In this document: positions 56,757-64,000 of the stretch, one piece after another
How the letters are laid out: every line of letters starts with the position of its first letter
Numbering within the stretch: the stretch's first letter is position 1
Assembly (NCBI GenBank): GCA_016745075.1
Contig: JADGDD010000001.1
Coordinates: forward strand, 1,489,125 to 1,553,124
DNA length: 64,000 bases
Origin: Planctomycetota bacterium
GTDB taxonomy: Bacteria > Planctomycetota > UBA11346
Reading direction: 5' to 3'
Translations under genes and position numbers: made by a program
Notes under the pieces: generated by a model
What the model was told of the DNA's origin: nothing
Databases searched by the model: none
Seen by the model: only the letters and a program-made list of their open reading frames with translations

Positions 56757-59700
56757 GGAGAACCTTTATTGGTTTGTGTAAAAAGGTGATTCAGCAGATA
56801 ACGACGACCAGCACCAGAAGTTACTTGGTCATCATCAGCATAACGCAATGCCTTTTCTATAGTACGCGGCACGCGTAAACCCGCCTGTTCAAGAGCAGAC
56901 TCGTAATGATCTGGCTGATTGAGATAATAGGAACAAACAGCCAGTTCTTGAGCCCACTTCTTTGGAGTATGGGATGTAAACCATCGTTGCAATACTTGAT
57001 AGACAGGCCGTTCTACCCGACACCACTTGAGAGGAGCATTCTGCCGTAGTTGTTCAATCATAGCAAACACTCCTGCTGCGATATCAGACTCTGATAATCG
57101 GCGAAGTTGACGGCGACCCGCCCTTAACTTCTTACTCCACGTAGGTGCAGTCCGTTGTATACGCTCCATATATGCAGTATCCTCATAATAGGGCTCTGGA
57201 AATGGCGTTAATTCATCAAGAAAGACACCATGCATAAGCGTGCACCAAGAATAATTACGTTCTAGCTTAAAGGTCAAATCTATCGGTCCCGTGACAACAA
57301 ATTTCTTATAAACACCCTGAATAAAGTGAGAGACACGCGTTTCTGCCAAAAGAGGGCGTTCTTCAAACACATTGAGATCTTCTTCTGTTAATACATCTGC
57401 TGAAACACCCTGTTTAAACAACAAGCGGTAATCTCGATAACGACTACCTCGACGATAGCCATTCTTATTACAAAAATACAACGATAAAGCATAATTGCCA
57501 GCAGGTACGCGAATATTACAATACAAATGTGGGCCATCGAAATTCATAGCGTAAGTTTCACTATGATCATCCCAACAAGCATGGCGACGAATTCTACCCG
57601 TCCACTTGGTTTTCTTCTTAAGAATACGCGTATGCACATACGGAGCAGGCATCTCCAAACTACCAAGATAACTTTCATATAAACTAGAAACATAATAACG
57701 AGCCGAATCACCTTTTTTACAGGCGTTGCCCATTTTTAGATGATAGTTAATTGGCTCTTTGCCAGCACCCCAGATATAATCTTTGGGTGCACACATAGCA
57801 GATAGGTTTGCCCAATAACGACCATAACGACCAAGCCAATCACCTCGTGTACGCCAATCGTCTTCCCAGAAAGCAATATTCTGTTCTTCCTCTGGACTAG
57901 ACTCTACTAAACAGAGCCTATCCAATGCCGCTATAAGTGCATCTCTCCCAGTTGCAGGCGCTGCAATAACTTTCAGAGACTCCGTATTGACCAATGGTAC
58001 TGTAATACTTGGTTGAACCACTGTTACCGCGCGTAAACCAGTCTTTCTCAAACGGGAAAAACCATTACCATACCAGCCAACATAAGGTTCACCGTCTACT
58101 GTCGGTAAAAGAACAGATGCATATTCAAAAGATGGGTGAAGAACACTGCTTGAACTTAACGCTGTATCTTTTTCTGCTCCGTATACAGGCGCACATAGTG
58201 ATGACGCTGGTGTAAAAACATCTATGCCTTTTTGCCGTAACCCAACAAGGACTTGTCCATTCTGCAAAACGGCTAAAGATGTCACATAATCATGACTTAA
58301 AAGATTTTCTGTAATTTCATCATAAGCATACACTGGTTCTTCCTGCGGAAGAGCCAGTAATGCTTTATAGCTAACCTTAAGTTTTTGTATCTTACTTAAA
58401 TGTATATATTTAGATAAAAAGTGCGGTTTTTCTGACAGTTTTTTTAAGTACTCCATTTTTTTTGCTATTCCAACAATTATTTTTTTATAAACAGAACGAC
58501 CTCTCTGGAGATCCTTTTCTGCAACAACAATATCTGGGTAACAAACATCATCCACGACCATTTCCCTATCTTCCTTCTGTAAAAGAGCTCGGTTGTGGCT
58601 TCGCTGTTCGTTATTTTTTTGAATCAATTCATTAAGTTGCTGATCAAATATATTATTATCTTTGGCACATGCTACATTATCACGAATAATATCCGCATTT
58701 CTCTGAATGGTTTTCTCGTTATTTGTCACTACCCATTCCCTAAGTTTTGGAACATCAGGGCTATCAAGATAGGCTTCTACTTTCTTATTAAATGCTACCA
58801 CCTGTTTATTATAGGCCTCTATCTTTGCGTTAGCCTCTCTTTTAAAGACAAGTAGAGTCTGCTGCTTAGCATTTTCATATTCACAGTTTTTGTTTTTATT
58901 TAAAGTCTCTGACACTTTTTTACGAACAGATTGGTTATTGCTCTCTATCTGTTGCCGAGAAAGGGCATGATCTGATGGTTGATTCCCTACTTTTTGATAC
59001 CAGTTACGCCCACGAGCATACATCCAGGTAATAATCTCACTATCGTCTTTTCCGTAAGCAAGACCGTTAGGCGTACCTACAACCACATACCCATCATCTG
59101 TACATACAACAGCATTCACCATGGTAGACGGCATTCCCCTGCCAATTGGTTCTTTCGGATCCGCAAGAGGGCCCGAAAGGGCTACCCACGTACTCAAATG
59201 ATCAGCAGATCGGCTCACATATACACCATCATAACGTGTACCAAGAAAAACATCACCTGCACTATTACACGTTATGCAGGAAATCTCTAAAACGGGCAAT
59301 CCATCAAGCGGTGTTTTATGGGACCATAAACCAGAGGTAGGGTCATAGATACTTATACCCGCTTCATGAGCCATCCAAACTCGACCATCAACAGGTGATA
59401 CAGCGAAAGAAACAATATGCCCACCTAAGGGCCCTTCCCCCGCTGGATAATGAACCCACTCATTTCCGTCATAAACACTCACTCCAGCCCAAGAATGACC
59501 GAGCCAAATTGCACCCGTCAGATCACAAGCTATCGCAAAAGACGCCTTATCTTGCTTATGAACAATATGCTGTTCCCACTTATGATCATCATACAGAGCA
59601 GTAACAATCAGTTCTTTATTGTCTTGCGGATCATCCTCTTTATCAACGGCATGCACAAAAACGCCACCGCTTTCTGTACAAACCCAGATACGACCATCCA

Positions 59701-59857
59701 AACCACGAGTAATTCCAGTAATTAACTGTGCACAACCCTGAGAAGGCTTAAGGTCTGGGTCATTGCCCCACAAACTTTCTATATTTGGCGGGGTAGTTTC
59801 TGCACCACAAAGAATACAAAAAGACACATACAAGACAAATAGCCTATAAATAATCAC
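56753..59857 (-). CDS. Secreted protein with regulator-type propeller repeats and coiled-coil insert (1034 residues)
   Basis: Signal peptide MIIYRLFVLYVSFCILCGAE. Residues about 45-280 carry Reg_prop-type blades: ITRGLDGRIWVCTESGGVFV, DLTGAIWLGHSWAGVSVYDG, SPVDGRVWMAHEAGISIYDP, NSAGDVFLGTRYDGVYVS, and DDGYVVVGTPNGLAYG. A charged helical region (about 300-480) interrupts the propeller, and blades resume at about 528 (LAVLQNGQVLVGLRQKGIDVF). A later part (about 770-870, NIRVPAGNYALSLYFCNKNG) looks like a beta-sandwich domain. Such propellers usually belong to hybrid kinases; here there is no kinase. First gene of the secreted operon. Confidence 0.85.
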   Translation of the reverse strand: MIIYRLFVLYVSFCILCGAETTPPNIESLWGNDPDLKPSQGCAQLITGITRGLDGRIWVCTESGGVFVHAVDKEDDPQDNKELIVTALYDDHKWEQHIVHKQDKASFAIACDLTGAIWLGHSWAGVSVYDGNEWVHYPAGEGPLGGHIVSFAVSPVDGRVWMAHEAGISIYDPTSGLWSHKTPLDGLPVLEISCITCNSAGDVFLGTRYDGVYVSRSADHLSTWVALSGPLADPKEPIGRGMPSTMVNAVVCTDDGYVVVGTPNGLAYGKDDSEIITWMYARGRNWYQKVGNQPSDHALSRQQIESNNQSVRKKVSETLNKNKNCEYENAKQQTLLVFKREANAKIEAYNKQVVAFNKKVEAYLDSPDVPKLREWVVTNNEKTIQRNADIIRDNVACAKDNNIFDQQLNELIQKNNEQRSHNRALLQKEDREMVVDDVCYPDIVVAEKDLQRGRSVYKKIIVGIAKKMEYLKKLSEKPHFLSKYIHLSKIQKLKVSYKALLALPQEEPVYAYDEITENLLSHDYVTSLAVLQNGQVLVGLRQKGIDVFTPASSLCAPVYGAEKDTALSSSSVLHPSFEYASVLLPTVDGEPYVGWYGNGFSRLRKTGLRAVTVVQPSITVPLVNTESLKVIAAPATGRDALIAALDRLCLVESSPEEEQNIAFWEDDWRTRGDWLGRYGRYWANLSAMCAPKDYIWGAGKEPINYHLKMGNACKKGDSARYYVSSLYESYLGSLEMPAPYVHTRILKKKTKWTGRIRRHACWDDHSETYAMNFDGPHLYCNIRVPAGNYALSLYFCNKNGYRRGSRYRDYRLLFKQGVSADVLTEEDLNVFEERPLLAETRVSHFIQGVYKKFVVTGPIDLTFKLERNYSWCTLMHGVFLDELTPFPEPYYEDTAYMERIQRTAPTWSKKLRAGRRQLRRLSESDIAAGVFAMIEQLRQNAPLKWCRVERPVYQVLQRWFTSHTPKKWAQELAVCSYYLNQPDHYESALEQAGLRVPRTIEKALRYADDDQVTSGAGRRYLLNHLFTQTNKGSP

Positions 59858-59929
59858 AACAACCTTTCATACGATTGACGGGAGCCTATTATAGCCTCTC
59901 TGCTCATCCCATCAACGTCAATAACGAGA

Positions 59930-60048
59930 ATGAGAATAAATTGACCACCACCTTCTGAGACACTCTCAGCAAGACCCTCTTTTTCACTAGCAATGAGACC
60001 AAGACCATTCAAAAAGTCAACGATGCCATCACCATCACTGTAAGGCAA
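59930..60048 (-). pseudogene. Fragment related to the 405-residue secreted protein gene
   Basis: The translation SDGDGIVDFLNGLGLIASEK and ESVSEGGGQFILILVIDVDG aligns with SDGDGIADFFDGFDLITGEE and KSVSEGGGQFIPVLVKIGVD in the gene at 55539-56756, about 3.5 kb away. The frame breaks a little upstream; adjacent DNA (60035-60226) is open in another frame, consistent with decay. It shows that a paralogue once lay here. Confidence 0.7.
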
Positions 60049-60781
60049 AGGTCGACCACGTGCCCTTGCAGCGCAAGTCGCACTGCTGCTGACCAGTCAG
60101 CGTATATGGAAATGCCCCATCAACGTCGAGGAAGAACGTACCCGTACGACCAACCGGATAACCAGCGATGTCCACACAAGCTACAATGTCTACCGATATA
60201 TCCCAACGACTGGAATCACTGCCCACAGTAAATGACCAAGAAGGGATACACGATCAAACAGCGTAAGATGATAGGCAACCAAACAGAGGCGCTGTGGAAG
60301 CCAGCACACAATCGTGTGCGAAGTATTTCGGGCGGGCGTAACAACATTGAAACCCAAGAGATACGCGAGCGGACAAATTGTTGCACACTGCGCTGTGGTG
60401 GGGAGCATGACGCAATGCTTTTTTCGTTGTGACAACAATGAAACAAAAAAATATGTTCACCCACCTCCTTTCTTCGTGCACCTTTTATTACAAGCACGAG
60501 TGACTATCAAGAATCATCTGCTAAGCAAAAATTACAGCTTTGATCAGAAAGGTGCATGGGCGCAAGAAGCAATCATCATCTATAATAATTTTTGCAATAA
60601 ACAATACAATCTCCTGCGGGTCGAACTCCGCAGCGCAGAGAAGCTGCAAAAAAGAGAATGCAGACAAGTAAAATGAAAGTGCGCTTTATATAATGATTAC
60701 TCGATTCTTTTGTTTATCATACTATCAAGTACTAATTACAACCCTTCCGTAACCTCAAATTCAACTTCGCAGCAGATACTC
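60049..60781. other. Degenerate region without a supportable gene
   Basis: Several overlapping open frames on both strands, none with family features or a good ribosome site. A short hairpin CTGCGG / CCGCAG occurs near 60618-60637. Most likely gene debris next to the 405-like fragment. Confidence 0.4.
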
Positions 60782-60985
60782 GCTATGCTTCATGACCATT
60801 TGACAACAAATTACTATTGCCGTCTTGTTCTGAAAAAAACTTAGGCTGATTCTTGAGTAATTTCGGCTCATTTTACCGATTGATTTCCTATACAGTTTTC
60901 AAAGATCGCACCGTTATTCACCTATCATTCATACCGATAGGTTCATTGGTATGAAGGGCATGAAGGCGTAAACAATATCCATTCC
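60782..60985. repeat. Direct repeat, copy A (about 200 bp)
   Basis: Imperfect match to 63054-63275 in the same orientation, sharing TTGACAACAAAT, TTCGG.TCATTTTACCGATT, ACCGTTATTCAC and AAACAATATCCAT. Copy A ends with codons resembling GMDIVY, the C-terminus of the gene at 63249, so it includes the remnant 3' end of a paralogue of that gene. Confidence 0.8.
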
Positions 60986-60995
60986 GTTGTCTTTT

Positions 60996-61961
60996 CTAAT
61001 TAACTTTTTTAAATAAACTTTTATCTGTAGTAAGGGATAAAATACATGACTTAACATGCTCCCGACATAATAACATTAACTCAGAATCGGAAATATCACC
61101 ATTTTTTCGCAACACCAGCAACGCTTCTTTATTCATTTTATGATACTGTTTCGACATAAAGTCTAACCTAACATAAAAAGCCCGATCTGATAGATTGCGC
61201 TTAGACTCCGATTCGATATATCCCTGTACTACCAACTCCTTCTCTATCATAAGAACAAGCCTTTCATGCAACAACATCGCTTTTTTTTCATGCCCTAACA
61301 ATATTTGCGCAGCAACATCACTAATACCATATTCGTCTCTAAATCCATCCCCTAGCCCAATCATCCCCAAGGAGTACCCTAAATAATCATCCTTTTCAGA
61401 CAGCACACCATATAATGAAGCAATCGCATTCCGATCTTCGTTCAAGGCACGTTGAAATATTTCCAAATCATTTCCATAATACTGATGGCTATACGATCTA
61501 TTACTATTAATCGAATGCACCGCTAAAATCATTGATTTTCTCTGACTCTCTTCAGTACACCCTTTAACAAAGGCATCTTTTATTATACCACAATATTCTT
61601 CCCATGCCACAGTTCTATTCTTCTTAGATCTTATATAATCCAGAATCAACGAATTGATACGCACTCCGGCAGCTCCTTCTTCCACCTTTACCTCTTTTTG
61701 TTCTCTAGCCCATCCTTCGTTTCCATACTTATGAAGATCGCTATAGTCACAAAGATAAGCTCCTACTCCCATAGGATACAAAGACATATCCTCTACAATT
61801 CTGGCCTTAAAAGAATCATTGCTATTATGCTTAAAAAAAGCAAGCATAACCTCAGAGTAATTGATAAACTTCCTCTCATTGTCATACCCTATACTTCTAT
61901 TGCACGACATTACTCCCGCTACTACCAACAAAAGTGCACATATTCTTAAATTCAAAAACAT
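60996..61961 (-). CDS. Lipoprotein of unknown function (321 residues)
   Basis: N-terminus MFLNLRICALLLVVAGVMSCNRS is a lipoprotein signal with the lipobox Cys at about residue 20 (VMSC). The mature part is helical and rich in charged residues; I recognise no domain. GAGAGGGAT precedes the ATG. It lies between the two direct-repeat copies and looks inserted relative to them. Base composition is more AT-rich than the housekeeping genes, which may mean recent acquisition. Confidence 0.7.
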   Translation of the reverse strand: MFLNLRICALLLVVAGVMSCNRSIGYDNERKFINYSEVMLAFFKHNSNDSFKARIVEDMSLYPMGVGAYLCDYSDLHKYGNEGWAREQKEVKVEEGAAGVRINSLILDYIRSKKNRTVAWEEYCGIIKDAFVKGCTEESQRKSMILAVHSINSNRSYSHQYYGNDLEIFQRALNEDRNAIASLYGVLSEKDDYLGYSLGMIGLGDGFRDEYGISDVAAQILLGHEKKAMLLHERLVLMIEKELVVQGYIESESKRNLSDRAFYVRLDFMSKQYHKMNKEALLVLRKNGDISDSELMLLCREHVKSCILSLTTDKSLFKKVN

Positions 61962-62301
61962 TGGATCCCTCTCATTTAACTATTTTTTGTCTTGCCTCAT
62001 ACTCCTAAACTCTTCCAGCTTCTCTTTGTGGTATCTTATAGAGATCAATATGATCGCAATAAAAATACACCATTCCTACATACCCTGTTACAAGAACATT
62101 ATCAGAACCTAATTCCTAAAACCCCAGCGATATGCCTTTAGCTCCATTCAACATGCCTCCTGGGCCACCATCTTCATTATTGACTACGCCACTGGCCACC
62201 GCTACCGACATAACAATGCCATATATGAAAACTTATTTCAGCAGAATTACTCAAATATCTATCAAGCCCCCTAGAAGATTCAACACATTCCTCTCCCCAA
62301 C
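61962..62301. other. Intergenic debris before the integrase remnant
   Basis: AT-rich. A short minus-strand frame (about 62118-62204) reads MSVAVASGVVNNEDGGPGG and ends GAKGISLGF, which looks like a leftover C-terminus. No complete gene is seen. Confidence 0.3.
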
Positions 62302-63003
62302 ATGCGGCTTGAAGGCAAACTGAAGAAATTCAACCTTAAAGTGAGTCACGAAACCATTCATCGTATTCTGCGTGAAGAAGGCTTTCCATCTGGTAGCGAT
62401 AATGACTCTTGGGCAAAGTTCATCAAACGGCAAATCCACCTCATGCTCTGCACCGATTTCTTTACCATTGAAACAGGAGGCATACTCCCCTTTTCAAAAG
62501 CACGTACCTATTACGTCTACTTCATCATGGATATGGCTACCAGAGCAGTAAACATCATCAACATGACCGAACACCCCACTCAAGAATGGACCGTGCAGCA
62601 GATTCGCAATCATGGTATGGAAAGGAAGAATCTTTTTAAAGGGAAGAAATATCTGATTCATGATAATGGTCCACAATTCAAAAAAGAATTCAGCAACATA
62701 CTTCGCTCAGAAAGAATCACAACAAAAGCAATCATGCCATACACACCAAACATGAATGCTCATGCCGAAAGGTTTGTCAGAACAATACGCGAGGAATGTT
62801 TGAACAAATTTATCTTCTTCAACCAAGCACAACTCAGACAAGCCCTCACACAATTCGAAGAGCATTATAACACTGAACGACCGCACCAAGGTATTGGCAA
62901 CAACACCATCACACCATGGAAACATTCGAACAACACTGGCGAAATCATCTGTGATGAACGGCTTGGTGGATTGCTTCAGTCATTTCGACGCGAAGCCGCC
63001 TAG
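62302..63003 (+). pseudogene. 5'-truncated rve-type (IS3-family-like) transposase
   Basis: A 233-codon remnant of an integrase-core transposase. The catalytic triad is present: Asp52 (LCTDFFTIET), Asp121 (LIHDNGPQFK) and Glu156 (NAHAERFVRTIREE), with 34 residues between the last two. It starts within the helix VSHETIHRILREEGF that follows the N-terminal DNA-binding part; that part is missing and an in-frame TAG lies at 62272. No terminal inverted repeats were found. The YNTERPHQGIGN ending is typical. A dead insertion-sequence copy. Confidence 0.8.
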
Positions 63004-63053
63004 AAACATCCGTCTTCATTTAGCTATTACCACCAGTTCCACAGCGGAGACTG

Positions 63054-63275
63054 GCTATCCTTCGTGACCAGTTGACAACAAATAACCATTGTAGTCCTGT
63101 TCTGAAAAGAATTTAGGATGATTCCTGAATAATTTCGGATCATTTTACCGATTCTTTTTCTATACAATTTTCAAAGAGCACACCGTTATTCACATATCAT
63201 TCATACCGACAGGTTTATTGGCATTAAGGTTTATTGGCATTAAGGGCACTACGGCTCATAAACAATATCCATACC
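63054..63275. repeat. Direct repeat, copy B
   Basis: Partner of the copy at 60782-60985. It includes the end of the gene at 63249 and its downstream flank. It is longer than copy A partly through a 16-bp tandem duplication AGGTTTATTGGCATTA at about 63213-63244. Confidence 0.8.
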
Positions 63276-64000
63276 TTTCGGTACTATTTTTCGCAGATAC
63301 CCTGTACCCCTTACTTTATAGAGGTCACCTTTTTTACGCATATCACATTCGATATTTCGTGAACCGGTTGGATTGATATAATATTTCATGTTAATATGAG
63401 CGTCCCTTGTATATTCCCATTTAGGAAATAAACGGATACCGTCCACCATTTTTCCATACCAGTAGGCATCACTAGATGCATCGTAAATTTTGAGGTAGTA
63501 ATTTTTAAGCACGTCTGGGACCGCCTTCTCACCTTGTGAATAATCAATGGTCAATGTGTTTACATAGCCTTCCTCTGGTGCTTCGTATGCAAAGGCAAAA
63601 ACACTATCGTAATCGGTTCTTTTTTCCTCAAAAGCTAGCAGTCCGCTTTCTTCGTCTGCGAAAGAAATGTTTAATTTTAACGTATAGTGTTCTGAGGAAG
63701 AAAACTCATTGATAACTTCAAAAAAGACGTGTGCTGTTTTACCTTTTCCATATGGATTAACCCAATCTTTCTTTGTAAAGTCCCATGCAATCTTCTCATT
63801 CACTGCTGGAATTTTCATGTACTCACAGATCAACCCATACATTGCTACGGGGTTTTTCTTTTTTCGCAAAACAATCGTATCCGACTGTTTATATTCGGTA
63901 ACCATTGCGTCAGGTTTGTTCCCGCCTTCGAATGCAAATAAATCCTCCAAGTCACGGCGACTGGGATAATAACCGTTCACACAAACATTGTATCGTGCCA
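63249..64000 (-). CDS. Protein of unknown function, 5' end beyond the window
   Basis: The frame is open to the right edge (last readable residues ARYNVCVNGYYPSRRDLEDL), so the true start lies outside; a GTG at 63980 is possible but less likely. The visible 250 residues are beta-rich, with DLEDLFAFEGGNKPDAMVTE near the start and YLRKIVPKGMDIVYEP at the end. No domain is recognised. A remnant of a related 3' end sits in the direct repeat at 60782. Confidence 0.7.
   Translation of the reverse strand, partial: ARYNVCVNGYYPSRRDLEDLFAFEGGNKPDAMVTEYKQSDTIVLRKKKNPVAMYGLICEYMKIPAVNEKIAWDFTKKDWVNPYGKGKTAHVFFEVINEFSSSEHYTLKLNISFADEESGLLAFEEKRTDYDSVFAFAYEAPEEGYVNTLTIDYSQGEKAVPDVLKNYYLKIYDASSDAYWYGKMVDGIRLFPKWEYTRDAHINMKYYINPTGSRNIECDMRKKGDLYKVRGTGYLRKIVPKGMDIVYEP

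Noticed and set aside
60610..60640. tRNA-like T-arm (GCGGGTCGAACTCCGC)
   Set aside because: No anticodon arm, D arm or acceptor stem can be built around it.
1..64000. CRISPR array
   Set aside because: No regularly spaced direct repeats of 24-40 bp were seen; the only close repeats are the 76-bp tandem pair and the 16-bp pair at 63213.

Overview
The window comes from a flagellated, diderm (Gram-negative) bacterium. Supporting genes are flagellar hook-associated proteins, a LolC/E-LolD type lipoprotein-release transporter, diaminopimelate epimerase and CmoB. The Gld-type ABC operon with a DUF4340 protein, the GH94 phosphorylase, the very long coiled-coil proteins and the FGE/MoxR/trypsin island fit the PVC (Planctomycetota/Lentisphaerota) group best. 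That placement is an inference, because there is no rRNA gene here. I saw no rRNA, tRNA or CRISPR array.

Layout. 1-2.7 kb: 5' part of flgL and complete flgK (minus strand). 2.7-7.6 kb: minus-strand operon for a Gld-like ABC exporter (ATPase, GldF-GldG fusion, DUF4340). 7.7-9.8 kb: plus-strand SecB-like protein, CmoB and a histidine phosphatase. 9.8-13.0 kb: HscC-type Hsp70 with a membrane J protein. 13.0-20.1 kb: AraC regulator divergent from deoC, GH94 phosphorylase, AldB-like aldehyde dehydrogenase and HAD phosphatase, a probable sugar-catabolic unit. 20.2-22 kb: broken fatty-acid hydroxylase gene, a small Cys-rich protein and a Fis-type response regulator. 22-27 kb: housekeeping genes ribH-nusB-ribD, leuA and dapF.

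27-41 kb holds what looks like an undescribed system. Two giant coiled-coil proteins (1556 and about 1103 residues) share an N-terminal module. They bracket a LolC/LolD pair, a free Hpt protein, a CheA-like kinase without a CheW domain, and a receiver-STAS protein. The second giant ends in a PLL/fucose-lectin-like propeller. Both the Hpt gene and the receiver-kinase-coiled-coil operon have a sigma70-like promoter that abuts the start codon.

41-43 kb: dxs. 43.4-49.8 kb: a five-gene predicted NTP-dependent conflict island: Trypco1-type protein, trypsin-like protease, MoxR AAA+ ATPase, and two proteins with non-catalytic FGE-sulfatase/C-type-lectin domains. 50-52 kb: an SGNH hydrolase and a 76-bp tandem duplication in AT-rich DNA. 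52-60 kb: a translationally coupled operon of three large secreted proteins, one with two-component-regulator-type propeller repeats. 60-64 kb: a decaying, repeat-rich zone with a fragment of the 405-residue secreted protein gene, a lipoprotein gene, a 5'-truncated integrase and a roughly 200-bp direct repeat, ending in a gene that runs off the window.
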